Assembly (NCBI RefSeq): GCF_003312425.1
Contig: NZ_QNUX01000008.1
Coordinates: 114,641-178,640 of the forward strand
Source of the DNA: Flavobacterium psychrolimnae
GTDB lineage: Bacteria; Bacteroidota; Bacteroidia; Flavobacteriales; Flavobacteriaceae
Direction: 5' to 3'
DNA length: 64,000 nt
The notes under the pieces are model-generated. The model saw nothing but the letters and a program-made list of their open reading frames with translations, made no database searches and was not told where the DNA came from. Made by a program: the position numbers and the translations under genes. Numbering within the stretch: the first letter of the stretch is position 1; the number at the start of each line of letters is the position of its first letter. Shown in pieces: positions 43,480 through 53,641 of this stretch.

Positions 43480-43574
43480 CCGGCAAGTCCTACACGACCA
43501 GCTCCTGCAGACTCCCCCAGGATGGGAACATAGCAAGGGTACGTGGTTGAGCGGTGCGATGTAGGTCGCTTGCC
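43480..43574 (+). ncRNA. ffs: Signal recognition particle RNA (small bacterial type)
   Basis: A roughly 95-base RNA closed by GGCAAG (43482-43487) with CTTGCC (43569-43574). The middle contains the conserved SRP apical part (GATGGGAACATAGCAAGGG and the facing strand GAGCGGTGCGATGTAGG). It is the short type without an Alu domain. It binds Ffh to guide nascent membrane and secreted proteins to the translocon. It has its own promoter and is followed by a T-rich stretch and a UUCG-loop terminator. Confidence 0.9.
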
Positions 43575-43599
43575 ATTTTTTTATTTATTACAAAAGTAG

Positions 43600-43622
43600 T
43601 CTTCCTTCGGGAGGATTTTTTT
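43600..43622 (+). terminator. Terminator after the SRP RNA
   Basis: A 6-bp stem (43600-43605 with 43610-43615, one G-U pair) with a C(UUCG)G tetraloop, then seven T. Its tail overlaps the -7 element of the next gene. Confidence 0.75.
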
Positions 43623-43629
43623 ATTTTTG
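43622..43629 (+). promoter_or_regulatory. -7 element for the SDR gene
   Basis: TATTTTTG (TAnnTTTG) 30-37 bases before the ATG at 43659, directly after the SRP RNA terminator's T-run. No -33 match. Confidence 0.35.
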
Positions 43630-43658
43630 GACCTTTCGTATCATAAACAGCAATTATC

Positions 43659-44462
43659 ATGAATAAAGTAGTTCTAATTACAGGTGGTTCTTCCGGAATA
43701 GGAAAATCTATTGGTGAATTTTTGCATCATAAAGGTTTTGTAGTTTACGGGACTAGTAGAAATCCGGATCGAATTTTGAATTCGGTTTTTCCTTTAGTGG
43801 CTTTGGACGTTCGGGATGCGGATTCGATTCATGCGGCTGTTGCCAAAGTGATTTCGATCTCCGGAAGATTAGATGTTGTTATTAATAACGCTGGTGTTGG
43901 GATTACGGGGCCTTTGGAAGAAATTCCTATGCATGAAATCAAGAATAATTTTGAGACCAATCTTTTTGGTCCAATTGAAGTGATGAAAGCGGTTTTGCCC
44001 CAAATGCGTGCGCAAAGCTCGGGTTTGATTATCAACGTTACTTCGATTGCGGGTTATATGGGATTGCCTTACCGAAGTGTTTATTCTGCTTCAAAAGGAG
44101 CGTTAGAACTCATCACGGAAGCATTGCGAATGGAAGTAAAATCATTTGGTGTGCATATTACTAATGTGGCTCCGGGAGATTTTGCCACAAATATTGCTTC
44201 AGGACGTTTTCATGCTCCTGTTCTAAAAGGTTCGGCTTACGAAACTCCATACGGAAATACATTGAAAACTATGGATGAACATGTGGATAGCGGCAGTAAC
44301 CCTAATGAAATGGCAGAAGCAGTTTATCAGATTATACAAACTCGGGAACCTGAAATTCATTATAAAGTGGGCGTTTTTATGCAAAAATTCTCAATTGTTT
44401 TGAAGAGAATTTTACCGGATAAAGTATATGAAAAAATGCTGATGAACCATTATAAGTTGTAA
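43659..44462 (+). CDS. Short-chain dehydrogenase/reductase
   Basis: A 267-residue classical SDR. The cofactor loop TGGSSGIG is at residues 8-15. NNAGVG follows at about 76, with the catalytic Ser in NVTSIAG and Tyr-x-x-x-Lys in YSASK. The Arg in TSRNPDR after strand two points to NADP(H). It probably reduces a carbonyl or oxidises an alcohol; substrate cannot be read from sequence, and neighbours do not help. The C-terminal 60 residues are more variable. Confidence 0.9.
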   Translation: MNKVVLITGGSSGIGKSIGEFLHHKGFVVYGTSRNPDRILNSVFPLVALDVRDADSIHAAVAKVISISGRLDVVINNAGVGITGPLEEIPMHEIKNNFETNLFGPIEVMKAVLPQMRAQSSGLIINVTSIAGYMGLPYRSVYSASKGALELITEALRMEVKSFGVHITNVAPGDFATNIASGRFHAPVLKGSAYETPYGNTLKTMDEHVDSGSNPNEMAEAVYQIIQTREPEIHYKVGVFMQKFSIVLKRILPDKVYEKMLMNHYKL

Positions 44463-44477
44463 TTTTGCACGGTATTT

Positions 44478-44564
44478 GCGTGAAGGATTGAAGCGGCATC
44501 CCACGCTTTTTAGCGAGGATATAGCGGAAAGCCTGACCCGAAGTTTTTACGAAGGGTCACGCCC
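44478..44564 (+). ncRNA. Candidate structured intergenic RNA/repeat element (Flavo-1-like)
   Basis: An 87-base element with unusually high GC in the gap between the SDR and transaldolase genes. Stems I can trace: a hairpin 44498-44520 (ATCC with GGAT, then CGCT-TTTT-AGCG); a hairpin 44533-44559 (TGACCC with GGGTCA); and a closing stem GCGTG (44478-44482) with CACGC (44558-44562), which competes with CACGC at 44502-44506. The unpaired GATATAGCGGAAAGCC and GGATTGAAGCGGC stretches are what I remember from a repeated flavobacterial intergenic element, probably the Flavo-1 motif. There is no T-run, so it is not a terminator. The family name is from memory. Confidence 0.6.
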
Positions 44565-44598
44565 AAATAATTAGAAACACACAATTAATTTATATAAT

Positions 44599-45255
44599 AT
44601 GAAATTTTTTATTGACACGGCTAATTTAGCTCAGATTAAGGAAGCACAGGCATTAGGCGTTTTGGATGGCGTTACAACAAATCCTTCGTTGATGGCCAAA
44701 GAGGGAATTACAGGGAAAAACAGCATTTTGAAGCATTATGTTGATATTTGTAACCTAGTTGATGGTGATGTAAGTGCCGAAGTAAATGCTTTGGATTACG
44801 ACGGAATGATTAAAGAAGGGGAAGAATTAGCAGATTTACACGAGCAAATCGTAGTGAAATTGCCTATGACTAAAGAAGGAGTTATGGCTGCTAAATACTT
44901 TTCGGATAAAGGAATTAAAACAAATGTAACTTTAGTATTCTCGGCTGGACAGGCTTTATTGGCTGCAAAAGCGGGAGCTACTTATGTTTCTCCATTCATT
45001 GGTCGTTTGGATGATGTATCTACAGACGGTTTGGCTTTGATTGAAGAAATCAGATTAATTTATGATAACTACGGTTACGAAACTCAAATTCTTGCTGCTT
45101 CAGTGCGTCACACGATGCATATTGTAAACTGTGCTAAAATTGGTGCTGATGTAATGACTGGACCACTTTCTGCAATATATGGTTTGTTGAAACACCCATT
45201 GACTGATATTGGATTGGCACAGTTTGTTGCTGATTTCGAGAAAGGAAATAAATAA
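44599..45255 (+). CDS. Transaldolase, fructose-6-phosphate aldolase-like subfamily
   Basis: A 218-residue short TIM-barrel transaldolase. The Schiff-base Lys lies in VVKLPMT (about residue 84). [10 protein letters not shown] at the start and [11 protein letters not shown] are family signatures. The [19 protein letters not shown] and [11 protein letters not shown] segments match the TalC/YwjH transaldolases: the position that is Tyr in E. coli FSA is Phe here, which favours transaldolase activity over fructose-6-phosphate aldolase. It acts in the non-oxidative pentose phosphate pathway. Single gene with a structured element upstream and a strong bidirectional terminator downstream. Confidence 0.93.
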   Translation: MKFFIDTANLAQIKEAQALGVLDGVTTNPSLMAKEGITGKNSILKHYVDICNLVDGDVSAEVNALDYDGMIKEGEELADLHEQIVVKLPMTKEGVMAAKYFSDKGIKTNVTLVFSAGQALLAAKAGATYVSPFIGRLDDVSTDGLALIEEIRLIYDNYGYETQILAASVRHTMHIVNCAKIGADVMTGPLSAIYGLLKHPLTDIGLAQFVADFEKGNK

Positions 45256-45293
45256 AAAAGTTTTCAGTGAGGAGTTTTCTGTCTCAGTTAAAT

Positions 45294-45330
45294 AAAAAAA
45301 TCCCATTTCAAATTTGAAATGGGATTTTTT
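45294..45330. terminator. Bidirectional terminator between transaldolase and MFS genes
   Basis: A perfect 24-base palindrome (45301-45324) flanked by seven A and six T. It lies between two convergent genes. Confidence 0.9.
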
Positions 45331-45362
45331 ATTGGTTTGGTTTTGGTTAGTTTGTTTTGAAA

Positions 45363-47024
45363 TTAGTGTCCTCCACCAACTTCTATTTCTTTTCCAATTC
45401 CTTGTTTTTCTAAAATTCCAATTACTTTCCATCCGTAGAAAGCGATGAAAGCGAAACATAAAACAGGAATGAAGTAAGAAGCATGAATTCCGATAATATC
45501 CGCTAGTTTTCCTTGTAATGGCGGGATAATTCCACCACCAAGGATCATCATTACCAAGAATGCTGAACCTTGAGATGTGTATTTTCCTAAACCTGCAATT
45601 GCCAATGAGAAAATAGAAGGCCACATGATACTTAAGAATAATCCACCGCTCATAAAAGCAAAAATAGCAATCGTTCCAGTAGTGAATAAACCAATAAGCA
45701 TAGCAGTCATTCCCATTAAACCAAAAATCATAAGCGTTCTTGACGGTTGGTCTTTTCCTAAAAAGAAACCAGCGATTTGGAACAAAATTACAAATGCGTA
45801 AGCATATAAAGGCGTTACATCTTGTCCAGAAATAGCGTTTGCAGCTAAAACTACTCCAAATGCAATGTAAGGAACAACTATAAGTAAAATTTTCTTTAAT
45901 TGTGATGATGGGTTGAAAACCGTGATGGCTCCTGCCCAACGTCCGATCATTAAACTTCCCCAATACATAGACATGTATGGCGCCAAAGCTGGACCTGAAA
46001 TAGAACCAAAATCAGCGGTCACCAATAATTCACCAAGGTTACTTCCTATAGTTACCTCGACACCTACGTAAGCGAAAAGTGCTAACATTCCCAAAACTAA
46101 TTGTGGGTATTTCATGGCTCCCCATCCTTCAGGATTTTTTTGAGCAGTTGTATTTGCAAAGAATAATCCAATAACAACTACCAAAAGTGTAGAAACTGTT
46201 AAGGCTAATCCCAAGTAATCTTTTTCTTTGTTCTCTATAAAACGAGTAATAAATTCAGCATCTTCATAACGAGAAAAGATATAAGCAAAAATGGCAACCA
46301 AAATTACTGTAATAGCAATCAATGTTTGCATTGCTTTATTAGCCGTTTCAAATGAAGAATCACTTTTTCCAGATGGTAACTTTTTAGAAAAATGAAATAA
46401 GGCTGCTGCCAATAAAAATAATCCTCCTACAAATACATAAAGGATTCTCATTGAATCTAATGAATCTGGTTTTTGAGCAAATTCTTCAATATTTACACCT
46501 GCAATAACTCCAAATAAGGCGATTGAAACAACTATTGGTCCTATCGTGGTTCCCAATGAATTAATTCCTCCTGCAAGATTCAATCTGCTAGAAGCTGAAT
46601 GAGGTTCACCAAGAGAGGCTGCAAAAGGCTGAGCCGATGTTTGTTGTAGTGAAAAACCAAGTGCAACAATAAATAATGCGCCTAGAATAAACAAATAACT
46701 TCCTTGTGTTACTGCAATTATCATAAGTACAGCTCCAAATGTGCTGACCAATAATCCGTAAATAATTCCTTTTTTGAATCCCCAACCGTTAAGAATATCT
46801 TTTTTGGCAATACTACTAAAAATGAAAAGCAATAAAGCTCCGATGTAGTAAGCACCATAAAAAGCAAAATCGATTAGTTGACTTTGAAATTGGTCTAAGC
46901 CAAATTTAGCTTTGCAAAATGGAATAAAAATCCCGTTTGAAGCTCCAATAAAACCCCAAAAGAAAAATACGGTTATGAGCGTATAAAGCGCGGAATTATT
47001 AGACTTTGTTTGTTCTGAATTCAT
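45363..47024 (-). CDS. FucP/NagP-like sugar:proton symporter (MFS)
   Basis: A 553-residue membrane transporter of the fucose permease type. It has [19 protein letters not shown] in helix 1, [17 protein letters not shown] near residue 140 and [17 protein letters not shown] near 157. At over 550 residues it is longer than E. coli FucP; the extra length is a central region (about 215-330) with at least two additional hydrophobic stretches between the two six-helix halves. Its position beside a NagB fusion and a GH20 hexosaminidase argues for GlcNAc or a chito-oligosaccharide unit as substrate. It is divergent from the NagB-PIGL gene. Confidence 0.85.
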   Translation of the reverse strand: MNSEQTKSNNSALYTLITVFFFWGFIGASNGIFIPFCKAKFGLDQFQSQLIDFAFYGAYYIGALLLFIFSSIAKKDILNGWGFKKGIIYGLLVSTFGAVLMIIAVTQGSYLFILGALFIVALGFSLQQTSAQPFAASLGEPHSASSRLNLAGGINSLGTTIGPIVVSIALFGVIAGVNIEEFAQKPDSLDSMRILYVFVGGLFLLAAALFHFSKKLPSGKSDSSFETANKAMQTLIAITVILVAIFAYIFSRYEDAEFITRFIENKEKDYLGLALTVSTLLVVVIGLFFANTTAQKNPEGWGAMKYPQLVLGMLALFAYVGVEVTIGSNLGELLVTADFGSISGPALAPYMSMYWGSLMIGRWAGAITVFNPSSQLKKILLIVVPYIAFGVVLAANAISGQDVTPLYAYAFVILFQIAGFFLGKDQPSRTLMIFGLMGMTAMLIGLFTTGTIAIFAFMSGGLFLSIMWPSIFSLAIAGLGKYTSQGSAFLVMMILGGGIIPPLQGKLADIIGIHASYFIPVLCFAFIAFYGWKVIGILEKQGIGKEIEVGGGH

Positions 47025-47375
47025 AAGTATAAATGGGTTAATGATTAGTGTTAAATACTTTTTATTGTTGTAAGACCGTAAATATATTTGTTAAGTAAAT
47101 CAAAAAAAAATAATTTAGACTAAATATTGTTAGAATTATTGAATAACCAATTTTTGTTGAAAATACCTGCTTTTTTTTCAAACTTTTTGCTAATTATAAA
47201 ACAACGGTAAAGTGGAAATTTGGTTTAGAATATTGTTTATCGATAGAAATAGTCTAAGATTTTCATGATTTAATAATTTTCATTGGTAATCTCAGTAATT
47301 CGATTTCTGTTATTTTTTATTTTCCTTGCTCTTTTAAAAAAAACTATCTTTATAAATCAGTATAAAAAAGACGAT
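47025..47375. other. 351-bp divergent promoter region of the amino-sugar locus
   Basis: An AT-rich gap between the permease and NagB-PIGL genes. For the plus-strand gene it holds a near-consensus pair (TTG 47326-47328, TATCTTTA 47345-47352). For the permease the best candidate is TATATTTA on the minus strand (47086-47079). I see no clear palindromic operator. Confidence 0.5.
47326..47352 (+). promoter_or_regulatory. Possible promoter of the NagB-PIGL gene
   Basis: TTG at 47326-47328, a 16-base spacer and TATCTTTA (one mismatch to TAnnTTTG) at 47345-47352. It lies 24 bases before the ATG at 47376 and so supports that start over the longer frame. Confidence 0.35.
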
Positions 47376-49313
47376 ATGAAAAGTACTTCAGAAGGAAAAG
47401 CAGATATCAGTTATGAAAGTGTCGGTAAATTTGAGGAAACACGTTTTGAAAAAATTCACAATAAAATTTTCAAAAATGCTTCAGAAGCGTCCTTAATAGT
47501 TGCTCGGGAAATCGCACAACTGATTGTATCCAAGCAAGCCGAAAACAAAGATTGTATCCTTGGCTTGGCTACAGGTTCGTCACCTATAAAAGTATACGAA
47601 GAATTGGTTCGGATGCACAAAGAAGATGGTCTCAGTTTTAGAAATGTAATCACTTTTAATTTGGATGAATACTATCCAATGAAGAAAGAAAATCATCACA
47701 GTTATCATCATTTCATGCACGAGCATTTGTTCAATCACATTGATATCAAACCGGAAAATATTAATATTCCTGACGGAACAATTCTTATTGATGCGCTCAA
47801 ACAATATTGTATTGATTACGAAAATAAGATAATAAACGCAGGCGGACTTGATTTTCAATTGTTAGGAATTGGTCGTACCGGCCATGTAGGTTTTAATGAA
47901 CCGGGTTCCCACATCAATTCTGGAACTCGAATAATTACTTTGGATTACATTACTCGAGTTGATGCTTCCTCCGATTTTAATGGTATCGAAAACGTTCCAA
48001 AAAGAGCCATTACTATGGGAGTTTCGACAATTCTTAAATCCAAAAGAATTGTTTTGATGGCTTGGGGCCAAAATAAAGCTGATGTGATAAAAAGAACTGT
48101 GCAAGGTGATATAAGCCCGGAGATTCCAGCAACTTTCTTACAAAATCATGATAATACCACTTTTGTTTTAGACCAATCAGCGGCCTCAGAACTAACCCGA
48201 TTCAAAACTCCATGGCTGGTTCAAGACTGTAATTGGACATTAGAACTTAAATGTAAAGCGATTGTTTGGTTGTGTTTAAAAACAAATCGCTCCATTCTAA
48301 AATTAACTGATAGGGATTATAACAATAACGGGATGTCAGATTTACTTGCTTTAGAGGGCTCTGCTTATGATTTGAACATTAATATGTTCAATGTATTACA
48401 GCATACCATAACAGGATGGCCAGGAGGAAAGCCCAATACAGATGATAGCAACAGACCTGAAAGAGCGAATCCCGCCAAGAAGCGAATTATTCTTTTTAGT
48501 CCGCATCCGGATGATGATGTGATTTCGATGGGAGGGACTTTCTCTAAATTGATACGACAAGGACATGACATTCATGTCGTGTATCAAACTTCAGGAAATA
48601 TAGCGGTTACGGATGAAGAAGCGTTGAAATTTGCCGAAGTTTGTAATGATTTTGTAGAAAATGATGCCACAAAAATAGATTTTCAATCGGTTATTGATTT
48701 TTTGAATAACAAGTCAGAAAACCAAATGGATTCTCTTGAAGTTCGGAAACTAAAAGGACTTATCAGACGAAGAGAATCGTATGCTGCAGTTCGATATATT
48801 GGATTGAATGAGTCTAATATTCATTTCCTGGATATGCCTTTTTATGAAACGGGACTAATAAAGAAAAACCCAATTCATGCCGATGATATTGCTATTGTAA
48901 AAGAAATTATCGAAAAAATAAAACCGCATCAGGTTTTTGCCGCAGGTGATCTCGCAGATCCGCACGGAACGCATGAGGTTTGCCTAAACGCTATTTTTGC
49001 GGCAATGGGAGCTTTGAAACCCGAATCGTTTATGAAGGACTGTTGGTTGTGGCTCTATCGCGGCGCATGGCATGAGTGGGAAATACACGAAATAGACATG
49101 GCAGTTCCTTTAAGTCCGGAAGAAGTAATGTTAAAACGACACGCTATTTTGTACCATCAATCGCAAAAAGATCGCGTGATGTTTCAAGGCAATGATTCCA
49201 GAGAATTCTGGGTAAGAGCCGAAGATCGAAATAAACATACAGCAAAATTGTATGATGATTTGGGATTGGCTGAATATGAAGCCATCGAAGCTTTTAAACG
49301 TTTTGATTATTAA
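47376..49313 (+). CDS. Glucosamine-6-phosphate deaminase-like protein fused to PIG-L/LmbE-type deacetylase domain
   Basis: I start at the ATG at 47376 (645 residues); a longer frame from a TTG at 47283 adds a hydrophobic stretch outside the family. Residues about 20-300 are NagB-like, with the Asp base in NLDEY (Asp97) and GIGRTGHVGFNEPG (His170, Glu175). The residue equal to E. coli NagB Asp141 is Thr168. Residues about 365-600 are a PIG-L/LmbE zinc deacetylase fold with SPHPDDDV (from Pro376) and HGTH (530-533). Such fusions occur in Bacteroidetes and are annotated nagB. Expected role: converting GlcNAc-derived phosphates for glycolysis, perhaps deacetylation plus deamination in one chain, but the activity is unproven. 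Confidence 0.88.
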   Translation: MKSTSEGKADISYESVGKFEETRFEKIHNKIFKNASEASLIVAREIAQLIVSKQAENKDCILGLATGSSPIKVYEELVRMHKEDGLSFRNVITFNLDEYYPMKKENHHSYHHFMHEHLFNHIDIKPENINIPDGTILIDALKQYCIDYENKIINAGGLDFQLLGIGRTGHVGFNEPGSHINSGTRIITLDYITRVDASSDFNGIENVPKRAITMGVSTILKSKRIVLMAWGQNKADVIKRTVQGDISPEIPATFLQNHDNTTFVLDQSAASELTRFKTPWLVQDCNWTLELKCKAIVWLCLKTNRSILKLTDRDYNNNGMSDLLALEGSAYDLNINMFNVLQHTITGWPGGKPNTDDSNRPERANPAKKRIILFSPHPDDDVISMGGTFSKLIRQGHDIHVVYQTSGNIAVTDEEALKFAEVCNDFVENDATKIDFQSVIDFLNNKSENQMDSLEVRKLKGLIRRRESYAAVRYIGLNESNIHFLDMPFYETGLIKKNPIHADDIAIVKEIIEKIKPHQVFAAGDLADPHGTHEVCLNAIFAAMGALKPESFMKDCWLWLYRGAWHEWEIHEIDMAVPLSPEEVMLKRHAILYHQSQKDRVMFQGNDSREFWVRAEDRNKHTAKLYDDLGLAEYEAIEAFKRFDY

Positions 49314-49337
49314 TAATATCTTGAATACCTATAAACT

Positions 49338-51365
49338 ATGAAATACTTTTTAATCCTATTATTGGGAACTTTTATCTCGAATGCTCAAATCACCACCGAG
49401 CAATTAAACCTGATGCCTTGGCCACAAAATATAAAGTTGTCTGAAGGCACTTTTGCTTTAAGCAAAAATTTCAAAGTGAATATTACCGGGAATCCTAATT
49501 CCCGAATTTTCATAGGCGCAACCAACTTTGTAAGACGATTGGATGGCAGAACCGGACTATTTCTCGAGCAGAGTTTTTTGACGAAAGTCAACGAAAGTCC
49601 GGAAGCCGAATTACAAATAAATTGTGTTCGCAATGGAAAAATAGAAATTAATGAGGACGAAAGTTACCAACTTACAATTACCTCGAATAAAATTATTATT
49701 AATGCCAGCAATGATTTAGGAGCATTGCATGGCTTGGAAACTTTATTGCAATTGTTGCAAAACAATAATACATCGTTTTACTTTCCGGTTGTTGAAATTT
49801 CAGATTCGCCACGTTTTACTTGGAGAGGCTTGATGATTGATGCCGCAAGACATTTCCAACCGGTAGATGTTATAAAAAGAAATCTAGACGCTATGGCTTC
49901 GATGAAAATGAATGTTTTCCATTGGCATTTAGCCGATGATCAAGGTTGGAGAATTCAATTAAAAAATCATCCTAAATTAACTGAATTAGCGTCAGATGGA
50001 TGTTTTTATACTCAAGAAGAAATCAAAAATATTGTAAAGTATGCCGATGAAAGAGGAATTCTGGTTATTCCTGAAATAGATGTTCCGGGACATGCTTCGG
50101 CATTGTTGACTGCTTATCCGGAAATAGGAAGTAAAGTAGGCGAGGGTAAAATTACGTACGAAGTGCAAAGAAATTCAGGAATTTTTAATGCGACTCTAGA
50201 TCCTACAAATCCAAAAACCTATGAAATATTAAGCTCAATTTTTGATGAAGTGTGTCCGTTATTTCCAGGTAGTTATTTTCATATTGGTGGTGACGAAAAT
50301 AATGGTAAAGAATGGAATGCAAATCCTACTATTCAGCAATTTAAGAAGGATAATAATTTGGTCAACAACCATGATTTACAGACTTATTTTAACATGAAGT
50401 TGATTCCAATGCTAAAAAAACACAATAAAAAATTGATGGGTTGGGAAGAAATAATGACTGAAAACATGTCTAAAGATGCTATAATTCATGCTTGGAGAGG
50501 AACGAATGAAGGTCAAGAAGCTGGTGGAGCATTGATAAAAGCTGCAAAAAGCGGTTATAATACTGTTTTATCCAATGGATACTATATTGATTTGATGTTA
50601 GGTTTAGAAAGTCATTATATGAATGATCCCTTACCTAAAAAGATTATTCTTAGTCCTGAAGAAAAAGCAAGAGTTTTAGGAGGAGAAGCTGCGATGTGGA
50701 GCGAACTCGTAACGCCATTAAATATAGATTCCAGGATTTGGCCACGAACCGCCGCAATAGCCGAACGATTATGGTCAAGTGCGGAAGTGAATGATATGAA
50801 CAGCTTGCGCAAAAGGTTGAAAACGATTTCTTTTCGATTAGAAGAACTTGGAATTACTCACATTAGAAACAAAGAAGTGATTTTGAGAAACATCAGCAAC
50901 AATCAAGATACACGGGCATTGAATGATTTTTCGAATCTCTGTGAACCATTGAAAAATTACAAACGCAACGGTGGCGGAAAAAAATACCGCATGCATTCTC
51001 CGCTAACTTTATTTGCGGATGCTTGTAATGCGGATGCTTCGGAAGCGCTAGATTTTAATGTTGCAGTCAATGCGTATTTAGCGGATAAAAGCAAGGAGAA
51101 TAAAGTTGTGGTGACTGATTTTTTTAAGAAGTGGATTACCTTAAATTCCGATTTAATTGCTTTAAGTGCTAATGCGCCGCTTGTGCAACCTCTTTTGCCT
51201 TTGTCTAAAAGTTTGAGTGATGTATCGGAGCAGTTATTGTTTTTAATGGATAAAAAACAAAAAGTTAATCAAGCGTTATTAGAAGATTTATTGGAGAAAT
51301 GCAATACCAGAAGTCCGGCTGATGTAGAATTAGCAGTTTGTGGGAGTTTGAAAAAATTGCTTTAA
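49338..51365 (+). CDS. Beta-N-acetylhexosaminidase, GH20
   Basis: A 675-residue exported glycosidase (signal MKYFLILLLGTFISNAQ). An N-terminal GH20b domain (about 25-150) leads to the catalytic barrel with FHWHLADDQGWRIQ near residue 195 and the catalytic pair Asp319-Glu320 in HIGGDENNG; Trp-rich loops (AWRGTNEG) follow. The last 150 residues are a helical extension. It removes terminal GlcNAc or GalNAc by substrate-assisted catalysis in the periplasm or outside. It begins 24 bases after the NagB-PIGL gene, so the two are one operon for use of chitin- or glycan-derived amino sugars. Confidence 0.95.
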   Translation: MKYFLILLLGTFISNAQITTEQLNLMPWPQNIKLSEGTFALSKNFKVNITGNPNSRIFIGATNFVRRLDGRTGLFLEQSFLTKVNESPEAELQINCVRNGKIEINEDESYQLTITSNKIIINASNDLGALHGLETLLQLLQNNNTSFYFPVVEISDSPRFTWRGLMIDAARHFQPVDVIKRNLDAMASMKMNVFHWHLADDQGWRIQLKNHPKLTELASDGCFYTQEEIKNIVKYADERGILVIPEIDVPGHASALLTAYPEIGSKVGEGKITYEVQRNSGIFNATLDPTNPKTYEILSSIFDEVCPLFPGSYFHIGGDENNGKEWNANPTIQQFKKDNNLVNNHDLQTYFNMKLIPMLKKHNKKLMGWEEIMTENMSKDAIIHAWRGTNEGQEAGGALIKAAKSGYNTVLSNGYYIDLMLGLESHYMNDPLPKKIILSPEEKARVLGGEAAMWSELVTPLNIDSRIWPRTAAIAERLWSSAEVNDMNSLRKRLKTISFRLEELGITHIRNKEVILRNISNNQDTRALNDFSNLCEPLKNYKRNGGGKKYRMHSPLTLFADACNADASEALDFNVAVNAYLADKSKENKVVVTDFFKKWITLNSDLIALSANAPLVQPLLPLSKSLSDVSEQLLFLMDKKQKVNQALLEDLLEKCNTRSPADVELAVCGSLKKLL

Positions 51366-51401
51366 AAAATAAAAAATTGGTTTACTCGATAATAAACTTT
51401 G

Positions 51402-51431
51402 AAATCCTGACTATTTACGTCAGGATTTTTT
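51402..51431 (+). terminator. Terminator after the hexosaminidase gene
   Basis: A 10-bp perfect stem (51402-51411 with 51419-51428), a 7-base loop and a T-run. Confidence 0.85.
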
Positions 51432-51513
51432 ATTTGAATTATTATCCTCTTCCATAAATTTTAACCGTTGAAAACGGATTTTTTTGGAATTCAGTAAATC
51501 GGTATTTTTTTCG

Positions 51514-51521
51514 TATTTTTG
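51514..51521 (+). promoter_or_regulatory. -7 element for the ABC-F gene
   Basis: TATTTTTG (TAnnTTTG) 26-33 bases before the ATG at 51547. A TTG lies 27 bases further upstream, beyond normal spacing. Confidence 0.4.
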
Positions 51522-51540
51522 CAAAAATTTTATAAAATAA

Positions 51541-53166
<1,626 letters not shown>

Positions 53167-53186
53167 AAAGTGATTTTATAAAATAG

Positions 53187-53219
53187 AAAATCTCCCGCAA
53201 TAGTGGGAGATTTTTTTTT
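53187..53219 (+). terminator. Terminator after the ABC-F gene
   Basis: A 10-bp stem (53187-53196 with 53205-53214), an 8-base loop and nine T. Confidence 0.85.
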
Positions 53220-53256
53220 GAATAGGTTTCAAATATTAATTCGAAAGTAATGTTGT

Positions 53257-53430
53257 TTATTTTCTACCGAAAATTTTGCTGATAATAAAGATTATAATGG
53301 CTATCACTGCAACAACTATAAAGATACCAACACCTACACCGGCTTTAAATATTCCTTCTATTATTGAACAACTTGAAAATGAGATTAATACTATAAAAAG
53401 CATCAATAATCGGGTGAGTCTTTTTTGCAT
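53257..53430 (-). CDS. 57-residue membrane lipopeptide, function unknown
   Basis: A short minus-strand frame from ATG 53430 to TAA 53259-53257. The translation begins MQKRLTRLLMLFIVLISF, followed by SSCSII: a lipoprotein signal with lipid Cys at 21. It then has IFKAGVGVGIF and a single very hydrophobic helix, ending ISKIFGRK. Similar small proteins with a Gly-rich KAGVGVGIF box are widespread in flavobacteria; the phosphatidate cytidylyltransferase label sometimes attached is not supported at this size. The combination of lipidation and a transmembrane helix is unusual. It is isolated between the ABC-F and pyrR genes and convergent with the former. Confidence 0.7.
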   Translation of the reverse strand: MQKRLTRLLMLFIVLISFSSCSIIEGIFKAGVGVGIFIVVAVIAIIIFIISKIFGRK

Positions 53431-53610
53431 GATTTTATGTTTTTTTATGTTAAACGTTAAAATGTAAAATTACTATATAGCTGCGGGTTTCTGTTATATA
53501 ATTTTTATTGATTGTTGTAAAATTAAGTAGTATAAATATACTATTTTTTTTGAATTATTGGAATTAGCATTTTCTCTCTTTTTAATTATAAAATCATAAA
53601 TTGGAATTTG

Positions 53611-53618
53611 TATATTTG
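53611..53618 (+). promoter_or_regulatory. -7 element for pyrR
   Basis: TATATTTG (TAnnTTTG) 24-31 bases before the ATG at 53642. The leader would be about 17 bases, too short for a PyrR-type attenuator. Confidence 0.45.
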
Positions 53619-53641
53619 CCAAACCAAACCACACAATTACT

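Noticed and set aside
45100..45963. 287-codon minus-strand frame overlapping the transaldolase and MFS genes
   Set aside because: It lies in another frame of the MFS gene and antisense to transaldolase, crosses a strong terminator, and its translation is Cys/Phe/Trp/Arg-rich without family features.
47283..47375. 31-codon hydrophobic extension of the NagB-PIGL protein
   Set aside because: It would need a TTG start, overlaps the likely promoter and would make a cytosolic enzyme membrane-bound.
53276..53467. 63-codon plus-strand frame opposite the small lipopeptide
   Set aside because: The minus-strand frame has a clear signal peptide and lipobox; the plus-strand frame has a low-complexity Ile/Thr/Pro translation and no ribosome-binding or promoter context.
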